A DNA stretch of 34,168 nt from Pseudomonas sp. GM21 (lineage in GTDB: Bacteria; Pseudomonadota; Gammaproteobacteria; Pseudomonadales; Pseudomonadaceae), in the NCBI RefSeq assembly GCF_000282215.1, contig NZ_AKJS01000116.1, positions 1 to 34,168 of the forward strand, in the 5' to 3' direction. Shown here in pieces: positions 1 through 8,484 of the stretch. The position numbers were made by a program, and so were the translations under genes. Each line of letters begins with the position of its first letter. The first letter of the stretch is position 1. The notes under the pieces are model-generated. The model was not told the origin of the DNA. It saw only the letters and a list, made by a program, of their open reading frames with translations, and did not search any database.

Positions 1-47
1 GCCTGCCGGTCCAGCCACTCGCGAGGCGTCAAATGATCAGGCTGCAC
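1..47 (-). CDS. 5' end of a probable DUF4123 (VgrG adaptor/chaperone) gene, partial
   Basis: On the minus strand a GTG at 45-47 opens a frame reading MQPDHLTPREWLDRQ up to the window edge. It overlaps the last codons of vgrG, whose stop is at 37-39. The stretch with a TPREWL-type start resembles the N-terminus of DUF4123 proteins. These often follow vgrG and act as adaptors that load a toxin on the VgrG tip. Only 15 codons are visible, so the family call is an inference from this short match plus position. An unrelated effector or adaptor gene is possible. Confidence 0.5.
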   Translation of the reverse strand, partial: MQPDHLTPREWLDRQ

Positions 48-2055
48 AGACACCGTCCTTGCAACGCTCACACTCCTCACAAAACGGCGCGTCGCTTTTC
101 AGGCTCATGATCTGCGCCGCACTCAACACCGCTGCCGGTGCGGCGGCGAGTTTCAGCGGTGCATCCAGCGACGCCGTTGCAGCAGCCATCGCGGGCATCA
201 ACGCCCCGCCCACCTGAATCGGCACGCTGCTGAAAATCCCACCGGGACCGATGTTGATCCACTGCCCGCCCGCCTGAATCGTCGCGCTCGCGCCGCCGTC
301 GATCACCACTTGCTGGCCGGCGCTGACATGGAACTGCTGACTGGCGTTGAGCGCTTGGCTGGTCACGCGGATGTGCCGATCACCCATCACCACCAAGTGA
401 TCGTCGAGCTTCACTTCGGCCTGGCGCTGGCCGTGGGTGATGCGCTGCTCGTCGGCCTTCAACTCATGGCGAGCGGTGCCGGTGACGACGATGCTGCGCT
501 GGTTATCGACCTGAACTTGTTGATCATTCAACACATGCTGGGTCCAGTTTCGCTGGGCGCGCAGGTAGATTTCCTCGGCGCCTTTGCGATCCTCGATGCG
601 CAGTTCGTTGTAGCCACCACCTCCCGGACTGCTCTGGCTGCGGAAAATGCTGCGGGTTTTGTCCGCCGGCAGGTCTAGCGGAACGGGGGTCGCTGCGTTC
701 GGCAGACAGCCCATCACCAGCGGTTTGTCGGCATCGGCATCGATGAAGCCGACCAGCACTTCCATGCCGACCCGCGGGATCAGCACGCTGCCATATCGGT
801 CATGCGCCCAACCCGTGGCCACGCGCAGCCAGCAACTGGAGTGTTCGTTGAGTTGTCCGTCGCGGTCCCAGGCGAGCTGAACCTTGACTCGCCCGTATTC
901 GTCGCAATGGATTTCAGTGTCAGCCGGGCCGGTGACCACGGCGGGTTGATAGCCGAGCATGCGCGGCTTTTGCGGCCCCAGCGGTGGGCGAAACGAAACG
1001 TCCCACGGCGTTGCCAGAAAGGTATTGCGATAGCCCTGAAAATCATCCGGGTCACCGCTGGTGGCCGACTCTTCCAGCACCTGCGGTTGACGGCCGCGAT
1101 GTTCGATTTCAGTGATCAGCCACAGGTCGTTCCATGCCTGACGCGGATGCTCGGCGAGGTGCAGGAAATGTCCGCAAACCAGCGCCGAATCGTCGCCTTT
1201 ACCTTCGGCCTGACGGAAGTCCGCGTTGTGGCGTTCGAGTGCGCGGTGGGTCAGTTGCTTGCCGTGTTCGCGATCCTTGAATTGGCCGGGAAAGTGGTAG
1301 TCCTCCAGCACCGGGCGCTGCTCGCTGTCGAGACAGGTTTCGAGTTGCAGGCGAGGTTTTTTAAAGTCGTAATCGCGACGGGTGACAGCGGTAGTGCGGG
1401 TTTCCAGGCGCACATTAAAGCGTTTGATGGCCGGCGCATCCGCCGCCATTCCGCTACCGGGCAAGTACAGGGTCGACTGGGGCAGACGAGGGAAAACCGT
1501 CTGGTCATCGCCGAACACCAGCAGATGCCCGTCGGGACTGTGCTGGAAGTGGTAGTGAATGCCAATTTCGGCACACAGTCGCTGGATGAACGCCAGATCG
1601 CTTTCGGCGTACTGCACGCAGTACTCACGAGCTGTGTAGTCACTGCCGAGTTGAAACTCGAACGCATCGCGCTGGATGCCATGGTCCTTGAGGACCTGCG
1701 CGATGATCGTCGGCACGCTTTTGTGCTGGAAGATCCGCTGATTAATGCGCTGGCCGAGGTAAGCCAGTCGCGGTACAAGGCTGATCTGATAGCCCGTCAG
1801 GCGTTTCCCGGAGTCGCTTTGGCCGACGCGAAAAATCTGACCATGAATACCGGCGCCTTGTGCATCGAAACTCAGAAACGCCTGACGGTGCAGCAGGCTT
1901 TCGAGCTCGATGTCTGGCCGATCGCTGACCAATTCCAGGTCAAAACGGTAGGGTTGGCTGATGGCTTCCGTGCCCGTGAACTCAAGGACTTTGAGCTCAT
2001 TCTGGACGCCGTCGAGGGTCAACGTGAAACGCGGTTGATTGGCAGGCGCGAACAT
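37..2055 (-). CDS. vgrG: Type VI secretion system spike protein VgrG (TssI)
   Basis: A 672-residue VgrG, the trimeric puncturing tip of the type VI secretion tube. The N-terminal gp27-like part (about 15-330) starts FTLTLDGVQNELKVLEF and contains the YAESDLAFIQRLCAEIGI segment typical of the family. The gp5-like OB fold is at about 375-460, with EYGRVKVQLAWDRDG and VGMEVLVGFIDADADKPLVMG. Repetitive beta-helix needle sequence follows at about 500-610. A short extension is rich in Ala and ends in a cysteine cluster (CEECERCKDGVC, final 14 residues). No enzymatic C-terminal domain is visible, so this is a structural carrier rather than an obvious evolved effector. The next gene to the left overlaps it and looks like a DUF4123 adaptor, so an effector gene probably lies beyond the window. 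No hcp or core tss gene is present, so this is an orphan vgrG island as far as can be seen. Confidence 0.95.
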   Translation of the reverse strand: MFAPANQPRFTLTLDGVQNELKVLEFTGTEAISQPYRFDLELVSDRPDIELESLLHRQAFLSFDAQGAGIHGQIFRVGQSDSGKRLTGYQISLVPRLAYLGQRINQRIFQHKSVPTIIAQVLKDHGIQRDAFEFQLGSDYTAREYCVQYAESDLAFIQRLCAEIGIHYHFQHSPDGHLLVFGDDQTVFPRLPQSTLYLPGSGMAADAPAIKRFNVRLETRTTAVTRRDYDFKKPRLQLETCLDSEQRPVLEDYHFPGQFKDREHGKQLTHRALERHNADFRQAEGKGDDSALVCGHFLHLAEHPRQAWNDLWLITEIEHRGRQPQVLEESATSGDPDDFQGYRNTFLATPWDVSFRPPLGPQKPRMLGYQPAVVTGPADTEIHCDEYGRVKVQLAWDRDGQLNEHSSCWLRVATGWAHDRYGSVLIPRVGMEVLVGFIDADADKPLVMGCLPNAATPVPLDLPADKTRSIFRSQSSPGGGGYNELRIEDRKGAEEIYLRAQRNWTQHVLNDQQVQVDNQRSIVVTGTARHELKADEQRITHGQRQAEVKLDDHLVVMGDRHIRVTSQALNASQQFHVSAGQQVVIDGGASATIQAGGQWINIGPGGIFSSVPIQVGGALMPAMAAATASLDAPLKLAAAPAAVLSAAQIMSLKSDAPFCEECERCKDGVCAA

Positions 2056-2220
2056 CCGATGTGTCTCTGCAGAATGAAGGCGGGCGATTCTGCATGAGCG
2101 ACAAGGGGTGTTGAGGGAGGGACAAGAAAATCAGATTTTCCCTGCTTTTTTTAGAGATTTTTCCTTCAAGAATCAGTGTGTTTGGCTACAGACATCTCCC
2201 TCAAAACCACCACCTGCCCC

Positions 2221-2311
2221 TGTAGGAGTGAGCCTGCTCGCGATGGCGTCGGGTCAGTCGACATTAATGTTGAATGATCGACCGCTATCGCGAGCAGGCT
2301 CGCTCCCACAG
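2221..2311. repeat. REP-like inverted repeat pair, family A (copy 1)
   Basis: Two inverted copies of a GAGCCTGCTCGCGATGGCG-like unit flank a unique centre of about 40 bases. The outer ends read tgtaggag and ctcccaca. The same structure recurs at 22119-22207. This matches the paired REP sequences common between genes in fluorescent pseudomonads. It lies between the 5' end of vgrG and the end of putP. The rest of 2056-2344 shows no gene. Confidence 0.9.
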
Positions 2312-2344
2312 GGAATCCACAGTGTTTTGAGTTTTGCATAGGCA

Positions 2345-2384
2345 CAAAAAAACGGCCCGTCTCCAAAGGAAGCGGGCCGTTTTC
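2345..2384 (-). terminator. Intrinsic terminator of putP
   Basis: Read on the minus strand, the segment is AAAACGGCCCG, a 13-base loop region, then CGGGCCGTTTTTTT. This gives a GC-rich stem followed by a run of T. It lies 36 bases past the putP stop in the right orientation. Confidence 0.88.
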
Positions 2385-2420
2385 ATGTTCAGCGAATGGT
2401 CAGAGCCTAAGCTCCTCCCA

Positions 2421-3905
2421 TCACTTGTTCAGGCGGAAATCTGCCTCGGCCGCAGCAAAACGCTGCAGCATGCCGTGAGTCGGCGCGCCCAGTTTGCTGA
2501 CGATGTAGATGGCCAGGCTGGCGAAGATGAAGCCAGGGATGATTTCGTACAGGCCCAGCAGTTCGAAGTGTTTCCAGACGATTACGGTGATCGCGCCGAC
2601 CAGGATGCCGGCCAGTGCGCCGTTGCGGGTCATGTCTTTCCAGATCACGGAGATCAGGACAACCGGACCGAACGCAGCACCGAAACCGGCCCAGGCGTAG
2701 CTGACCAGACCCAGTACGCGGTTTTCCGGGTTAGCGGCCATCGCGATGGCGATCAGGGCAACCAGCAGCACCATGGCGCGGCCGACCCAGACCAGTTCCA
2801 CCTGGGAAGCGGATTTACGCAGGAAGGTTTTGTAGAAGTCTTCGGTCAGGGCGCTGGAGCACACCAGCAACTGGCAGCTCAGGGTGCTCATCACGGCAGC
2901 CAGAATGGCCGACAGCAAGATACCGGCGATCCATGGGTTGAAGAGGATTTTCGCCAGTTCGATGAACACGCGTTCGTGGTTTTCGGTCACAGGACCTGCC
3001 ACGTCTGGGTGCGCATTGAAGTAAGCGATGCCAAAGAAGCCGACTGCCACGGTGCCGCCCAGGCACAGGATCATCCAGGTCATGGAGATGCGACGGGCAT
3101 TGGCGATCGACTTGACCGAATCCGCCGCCATGAAACGCGCGAGGATGTGCGGCTGGCCGAAGTAACCCAGGCCCCAGCCCATCAGCGAGATGATGCCGAT
3201 GAAGGTGGTGTTTTTCAGCATGTCGAAGTTGCTTGGGTTTTGCGCTTCGATGGCCAGGAAGGTGGTGTCGACGCCACCGGTTGCCAGCAGCACGATGATC
3301 GGCGTCAGCAACAGGGCGAAGATCATCAGCGTGGCTTGTACGGTATCGGTCCAGCTCACGGCCAGGAAACCGCCGACGAAGGTGTAGGCAATCGTCGCCG
3401 CAGCGCCGGCCCACAGCGCTGTCTCGTAGGACATGCCGAAGGTGCTTTCGAACAGACGGGCGCCGGCCACGATGCCGGATGCGCAGTAAATGGTGAAGAA
3501 CACCAGAATCACCACCGCAGAAATGATCCGCAGCAGGCCGCTTTTGTCTTCGAAACGGCTGGAGAAGTAATCCGGCAGGGTCAGGGCATCACCGTTGTGC
3601 TCGGTCTGCACACGCAGACGGCCAGCGACGAACAGCCAGTTCAGGTAAGCACCGATGATCAGGCCAATGGCGATCCAGCTTTCGGACAGACCGGACATGT
3701 AGATGGCGCCCGGCAGGCCCATCAACAACCAGCCGCTCATATCGGAAGCGCCAGCGGACAAGGCCGTCACGACGCTGCCCAGGCTGCGACCGCCTAGAAT
3801 GTAGTCAGAAAGGTTGTTGGTGGAGCGATAGGCCATGAAGCCGATCAGCACCATTGCTGCGATGTAGATCACAAACGTGATCAGGGTTGGATTGCTTGCG
3901 CTCAT
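2421..3905 (-). CDS. putP: Sodium/proline symporter PutP
   Basis: A 494-residue member of the sodium:solute symporter (SSS) family that imports proline with Na+. It starts MSASNPTLITFVIYIAAMV and has the family landmarks: GGRSLGSVVTALSAGASDMSG in the first third, the ALTLPDYFSSRFED loop near 105-120, and many hydrophobic segments consistent with about 13 membrane helices. The length is close to E. coli PutP (502). The start at 3905 gives the exact family N-terminus. It is divergent from putA across a 463-base control region, so uptake and breakdown of proline are likely controlled together by PutA. A strong terminator follows the gene. Confidence 0.96.
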   Translation of the reverse strand: MSASNPTLITFVIYIAAMVLIGFMAYRSTNNLSDYILGGRSLGSVVTALSAGASDMSGWLLMGLPGAIYMSGLSESWIAIGLIIGAYLNWLFVAGRLRVQTEHNGDALTLPDYFSSRFEDKSGLLRIISAVVILVFFTIYCASGIVAGARLFESTFGMSYETALWAGAAATIAYTFVGGFLAVSWTDTVQATLMIFALLLTPIIVLLATGGVDTTFLAIEAQNPSNFDMLKNTTFIGIISLMGWGLGYFGQPHILARFMAADSVKSIANARRISMTWMILCLGGTVAVGFFGIAYFNAHPDVAGPVTENHERVFIELAKILFNPWIAGILLSAILAAVMSTLSCQLLVCSSALTEDFYKTFLRKSASQVELVWVGRAMVLLVALIAIAMAANPENRVLGLVSYAWAGFGAAFGPVVLISVIWKDMTRNGALAGILVGAITVIVWKHFELLGLYEIIPGFIFASLAIYIVSKLGAPTHGMLQRFAAAEADFRLNK

Positions 3906-4056
3906 TAAGTGATGCCCTGGCTTTGTTTTTATGTAGCGGCAGCGTGTGAACCGCCGACAAACGACAATGTTTGTTCAGACGATTTCGAAGCCTGCGCATT
4001 TAATGACTGATGTTTCCCCAGGAAAGCCATCAGCCGGCGCACCGATTTTCTATCCG

Positions 4057-4142
4057 GTTGCACCTTGGGGCGCGAATCCTATTCAACAACGCAAATGAGG
4101 TGCAACCCATTTCTTGAGAATAAGTTGCACCCAACCTGATTT
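4057..4142. promoter_or_regulatory. Candidate PutA operator boxes, putP-proximal group
   Basis: Three GTTGCACC-type boxes are visible: 4057-4064 (plus), 4099-4106 (minus orientation, GGTGCAAC) and 4134-4141 (plus). GTTGCA is the established core bound by the ribbon-helix-helix domain of E. coli PutA in the putA-putP control region. Density, shared extension (CACC) and placement between putP and putA support the same use here. Actual occupancy is inferred. Confidence 0.75.
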
Positions 4143-4280
4143 TTTCAATAAACCGATGTTTTTGCTTCCTTTTAGGGCAGCCATTGCGATTTGCTAGAAG
4201 CAAAAGCACCAAGCCGAAGCGGTACATTCGTACCGGAATTTAATTCCTGATGAGCCGCTGATAATTCCGACAAAAAAAGG

Positions 4281-4311
4281 GTTGCACCCGGTTGCACCTC
4301 CACGATTGCAC
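4281..4311. promoter_or_regulatory. Candidate PutA operator boxes, putA-proximal group
   Basis: Two direct GTTGCACC boxes lie at 4281-4288 and 4291-4298, spaced exactly 10 bases start to start, about one helical turn. A weaker ATTGCAC is at 4305-4311. They lie 58-88 bases before the putA start, where binding would be expected to interfere with the promoter or early transcription. The core matches the known E. coli PutA recognition sequence. Confidence 0.78.
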
Positions 4312-4368
4312 GGCTAATCTTGCCGCCAGCTGATGCCACGCGGTCGTGGCAAATATGAGGATAAAAAA

Positions 4369-7300
4369 ATGGCTACTACCACCCTTGGGGTCAAACTTGA
4401 CGACCCGACCCGCGAACGCCTCAAGGCTGCCGCGACCTCGATTGATCGCACGCCGCACTGGCTGATCAAGCAGGCAATTTTCAATTACCTGGAAAAACTC
4501 GAGGGTGGTGCAACCCTGACCGAGCTGAGCGGTTTGACCAAGGATTCCGACGACACCGTCGATGCGCCTCTGGATCACGCCCACCAGTGCTTCCTCGAAT
4601 TCGCCGAAAGCATCCTGCCGCAATCGGTGCTGCGTGCTTCGATCACCGCCGCTTACCGTCGCCCTGAGCCGGAAGTGGTGCCAATGCTGATCGAACAGGC
4701 TCGCCTGCCGGTCGCCATGGCCGAAGCCACCAATAAGCTCGCCGCCTCGATTGCCGAAAAACTGCGCAATCAGAAAAGCGCCGGTGGCCGTGCCGGCATT
4801 GTTCAGGGCCTGCTGCAGGAATTTTCCCTGTCGTCCCAGGAAGGCGTTGCACTGATGTGCCTGGCCGAAGCGCTGCTGCGTATCCCGGACAAAGGCACCC
4901 GCGACGCGCTGATCCGCGACAAAATCAGCACCGGCAACTGGCACCCGCACTTGGGCAACAGCCCGTCGCTGTTCGTCAACGCAGCCACTTGGGGCTTGCT
5001 GCTGACCGGCAAACTGGTCGCCACGCATAACGAAGCAGGTTTGACTTCGTCCCTGAGCCGCATCATCGGCAAGAGCGGCGAGCCGATGATCCGCAAGGGC
5101 GTCGACATGGCCATGCGCCTGATGGGCGAGCAGTTCGTCACCGGCGAAACCATCGCCGAAGCCCTGGCCAATGCGAGCAAGTTCGAAGCCAAGGGTTTCC
5201 GCTATTCCTACGACATGCTCGGTGAAGCGGCACTGACCGAGCACGATGCCCAGAAATATCTGGCCTCGTACGAACAAGCCATTCACTCGATAGGCAAAGC
5301 GTCCCACGGCCGTGGGATTTATGAAGGCCCGGGCATTTCCATCAAGCTCTCGGCACTGCACCCGCGTTACAGCCGTGCGCAGTACGAGCGTGTGATGGAC
5401 GAGCTGTACCCGCGCCTGTTGTCGCTGACCTTGCTGGCCAAGCAATACGACATCGGCTTGAACATCGACGCCGAAGAAGCTGACCGCCTCGAGCTGTCGC
5501 TGGATCTGCTGGAGCGCCTGTGCTTCGAGCCGCAACTGACCGGCTGGAACGGCATCGGTTTCGTGATCCAGGCATACCAGAAGCGTTGCCCGTACGTGAT
5601 CGATTACGTGATCGATCTGGCTCGTCGTAGCCGTCATCGCCTGATGATCCGCCTGGTGAAAGGCGCGTACTGGGACAGCGAAATCAAGCGCGCCCAGGTC
5701 GAAGGTCTGGAAGGCTATCCGGTCTACACCCGCAAGGTGTACACCGACGTGTCTTACATCGCTTGCGCTCGCAAACTGCTGTCGGTGCCGGAAGTCATCT
5801 ACCCGCAATTCGCCACGCACAACGCCCACACCCTGTCGGCCATTTACCACATCGCTGGTCAGAACTATTACCCGGGTCAGTACGAGTTCCAATGCCTGCA
5901 CGGCATGGGTGAACCGCTGTACGAACAGGTTGTAGGCAAAGTTTCCGAAGGCAAGCTGAACCGTCCGTGCCGCGTGTACGCACCAGTCGGTACTCACGAA
6001 ACGCTGCTGGCGTACCTGGTACGTCGCCTGCTGGAAAACGGCGCGAACACCTCGTTCGTCAACCGCATCGCCGACCAATCCATTTCGATCCAGGAGCTGG
6101 TGGCCGATCCAGTGGCCAGCATCGAGCAAATGGCGACGCTGGAAGGCGGTTTCGGTCTGCCGCACCCGCGTATCCCGCTGCCGCGTGACCTGTATGGCAC
6201 CGAGCGCGCCAACTCCAGCGGCATCGACATGGCCAACGAACATCGTCTGGCTTCGCTGTCCTGCGCTTTGCTGGCCACTGCTCACAACCACTGGAAAGCC
6301 GCGCCGATGCTCGGTTGCGTCTCCAGTACTGAAACCCCTGCGCCGGTGCTGAACCCGTCCGATTTGCGTGACGTGGTGGGCCATGTGCAGGAAGCCACCG
6401 TCGATGACGTTGATAACGCCATCCAGTGCGCCTTGAACGCCGCGCCGATCTGGCAGGCCACCCCGCCCGCCGAACGCGCCGCGATTCTGGAACGCGCCGC
6501 CGATTTGATGGAAGGCGAGATCCAGCCGCTGATGGGCCTGTTGGCTCGCGAGGCCGGCAAGACCTTCGCCAACGCCATCGCCGAAGTGCGTGAGGCCGTG
6601 GACTTCCTGCGTTATTACGCGGTGCAGGCACGCAACGATTTCACCAACGACGCCCACCGCCCATTGGGTCCGGTCGTCTGCATCAGCCCGTGGAACTTCC
6701 CGCTGGCGATCTTCAGTGGTCAAGTCGCGGCGGCACTGGCTGCCGGTAACCCGGTATTGGCCAAACCTGCGGAACAAACCCCGCTGGTCGCAGCTCAAGC
6801 CGTGCGTTTGCTGCTCGAAGCCGGGATTCCGGAAGGCGTGCTGCAACTGCTGCCGGGCCGTGGCGAAACCGTCGGTGCGGGACTTGTGGGTGACGATCGA
6901 GTTAAAGGCGTGATGTTCACCGGTTCCACCGAAGTCGCTCGCCTGCTGCAACGCAACATCGCCGGCCGCCTGGATGCCCAGGGCCGCCCGATCCCGCTGA
7001 TCGCCGAAACCGGTGGCCAGAACGCGATGATCGTCGACTCTTCGGCATTGACCGAACAAGTGGTGATCGACGTCGTGTCGTCGGCCTTCGACAGCGCCGG
7101 TCAACGTTGCTCGGCACTGCGCGTCTTGTGCTTGCAGGAAGATTCCGCTGACCGTGTCATCGAAATGCTCAAGGGTGCCATGGCTGAATGCCGCCTCGGC
7201 AACCCTGAGCGTCTGTCCGTGGACATCGGCCCGGTGATCGACGCCGAAGCCAAGGCTGGCATCGAGAAGCACATCCAGGGCATGCGCGACAAAGGTCGCA

Positions 7301-8319
7301 ACGTGTACCAGGTGGCCATCGCCAACAGCGAAGAAGTCAAACGTGGCACCTTCGTGATGCCGACCCTGATCGAACTGGAAAGCTTCGACGAACTGCAACG
7401 GGAGATTTTCGGTCCGGTGCTGCACGTGGTTCGTTACAAGCGCAAAGACATCGATCAACTGATCGGTCAGATCAACGCTTCCGGCTATGGCCTGACGCTG
7501 GGCGTGCACACGCGCATCGACGAAACCATCGCCAAGGTGATCGACAACGTCAATGCCGGTAACGTCTACGTGAACCGCAACATCGTTGGCGCTGTGGTGG
7601 GTGTGCAGCCGTTCGGTGGTGAAGGTCTGTCGGGTACCGGTCCAAAGGCGGGTGGTCCGCTGTACCTGTACCGCCTGCTGTCGACGCGTCCTACCGATGC
7701 CATCGAACAATCCTTCGCTCGCGGAGACGCCGTCGTAGCCCCGGACGTTCGTCTGCGTGACGCCATGAGCAAGCCGCTGACCGCCCTGAAAGCCTGGGCT
7801 GACAGCCACAAGTTTGCCGACCTGAGCACCCTGTGCGTGCAGTTCGCGGTGCAATCGCAAAGCGGGATCACCCGTGTTCTGGCAGGCCCGACCGGCGAGC
7901 GCAACAGCTACGCCATCCTGCCGCGTGAGCACGTGCTGAGCCTGGCGGAAGTAGAAGGCGATCTGTTGACTCAACTGGCAGCGGTGTTGGCGGTTGGCGG
8001 TTCGGCAGTGTGGCCGGAATCTGACCTGACCAAGGCGTTGTTCGCACGTCTGCCGAAGGAAGTTCAGGCACGCATCAAGTTGGTGTCCGACTGGCACAAG
8101 GACGACGTGGTGTTTGATGCGGTTCTGCATCATGGCCATTCGGACCAGTTGCGTGCGGTCTGCCAGCAAGTAGCCAAGCGTGCGGGCGCCATTGTCGGTG
8201 TTCATGGTTTGTCGCAAGGCGAGACCAACATTGCGCTGGAGCGTCTGGTGATCGAGCGCGCGTTGAGCGTTAACACGGCTGCTGCTGGAGGTAATGCCAG
8301 TCTGATGACGATAGGCTAA
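4369..8319 (+). CDS. putA: Trifunctional PutA: proline dehydrogenase, P5C dehydrogenase and transcriptional repressor
   Basis: The 1316-residue protein oxidises proline to glutamate in two steps and represses the put genes when proline is absent. The start at 4369 (MATTTLGVKLDDPTR) is chosen over an upstream in-frame ATG at 4333. It has a GAGG ribosome site at 4357-4360 and begins exactly at the ribbon-helix-helix domain (about 1-48). The proline dehydrogenase barrel (about 250-560) carries NIDAEEADRLELSLDLLERL, RLVKGAYWDSEIKRAQ and the FAD-side motif GANTSFVNRI. The aldehyde dehydrogenase half starts near 640 and has PWNFPLAIFSGQ, FTGSTEVARL, Glu880 (ETGGQNA) and catalytic Cys914 (AGQRCSALRV). 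The last part of about 200 residues is the C-terminal domain of long PutAs. Candidate PutA boxes upstream support autoregulation. Confidence 0.97.
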   Translation: MATTTLGVKLDDPTRERLKAAATSIDRTPHWLIKQAIFNYLEKLEGGATLTELSGLTKDSDDTVDAPLDHAHQCFLEFAESILPQSVLRASITAAYRRPEPEVVPMLIEQARLPVAMAEATNKLAASIAEKLRNQKSAGGRAGIVQGLLQEFSLSSQEGVALMCLAEALLRIPDKGTRDALIRDKISTGNWHPHLGNSPSLFVNAATWGLLLTGKLVATHNEAGLTSSLSRIIGKSGEPMIRKGVDMAMRLMGEQFVTGETIAEALANASKFEAKGFRYSYDMLGEAALTEHDAQKYLASYEQAIHSIGKASHGRGIYEGPGISIKLSALHPRYSRAQYERVMDELYPRLLSLTLLAKQYDIGLNIDAEEADRLELSLDLLERLCFEPQLTGWNGIGFVIQAYQKRCPYVIDYVIDLARRSRHRLMIRLVKGAYWDSEIKRAQVEGLEGYPVYTRKVYTDVSYIACARKLLSVPEVIYPQFATHNAHTLSAIYHIAGQNYYPGQYEFQCLHGMGEPLYEQVVGKVSEGKLNRPCRVYAPVGTHETLLAYLVRRLLENGANTSFVNRIADQSISIQELVADPVASIEQMATLEGGFGLPHPRIPLPRDLYGTERANSSGIDMANEHRLASLSCALLATAHNHWKAAPMLGCVSSTETPAPVLNPSDLRDVVGHVQEATVDDVDNAIQCALNAAPIWQATPPAERAAILERAADLMEGEIQPLMGLLAREAGKTFANAIAEVREAVDFLRYYAVQARNDFTNDAHRPLGPVVCISPWNFPLAIFSGQVAAALAAGNPVLAKPAEQTPLVAAQAVRLLLEAGIPEGVLQLLPGRGETVGAGLVGDDRVKGVMFTGSTEVARLLQRNIAGRLDAQGRPIPLIAETGGQNAMIVDSSALTEQVVIDVVSSAFDSAGQRCSALRVLCLQEDSADRVIEMLKGAMAECRLGNPERLSVDIGPVIDAEAKAGIEKHIQGMRDKGRNVYQVAIANSEEVKRGTFVMPTLIELESFDELQREIFGPVLHVVRYKRKDIDQLIGQINASGYGLTLGVHTRIDETIAKVIDNVNAGNVYVNRNIVGAVVGVQPFGGEGLSGTGPKAGGPLYLYRLLSTRPTDAIEQSFARGDAVVAPDVRLRDAMSKPLTALKAWADSHKFADLSTLCVQFAVQSQSGITRVLAGPTGERNSYAILPREHVLSLAEVEGDLLTQLAAVLAVGGSAVWPESDLTKALFARLPKEVQARIKLVSDWHKDDVVFDAVLHHGHSDQLRAVCQQVAKRAGAIVGVHGLSQGETNIALERLVIERALSVNTAAAGGNASLMTIG

Positions 8320-8325
8320 GCAGCA

Positions 8326-8404
8326 GCGGCAAGTTATAAGCTGCAAGCTGTAAGTAGAAGCAAACTGCTCTTACTTGCAGCTTGAAGCTTGTAGCTTGTG
8401 CCGC
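8326..8404. repeat. Imperfect inverted repeat (AAGCTGCAAGC-type REP) after putA
   Basis: A long imperfect hairpin begins GCGGCAAG and ends CTTGTGCCGC, with internal AAGCTGCAAGCTGTAAG pairing with CTTACTTGCAGCTTGAAGCTT. It starts 6 bases after the putA stop. It resembles a known class of pseudomonad extragenic palindromes and may act as the 3' end signal of putA. Only one copy is in the window. Confidence 0.7.
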
Positions 8405-8484
8405 CCCATCACCCCCATCTATCTTCCTTCCCCATTTTTATAAGTCTTCCTAGACTGCGGCATACTTTTAAAAGGTAGTCCGCC

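Noticed and set aside
802..2097. Open frame of 431 codons on the plus strand opposite vgrG
   Set aside because: Antisense shadow of vgrG without motif or ribosome site.
2334..3797. Open frame of 487 codons on the plus strand opposite putP
   Set aside because: The translation is dominated by His, Gln, Asp and Gly, typical of an antisense shadow; putP is clear on the minus strand.
4240..8346. Open frame of 1368 codons on the minus strand opposite putA
   Set aside because: It is an exact antisense shadow of putA caused by high-GC codon use. The translated sequence is rich in His, Gln, Arg and Val with no family motif, and putA is certain on the other strand.
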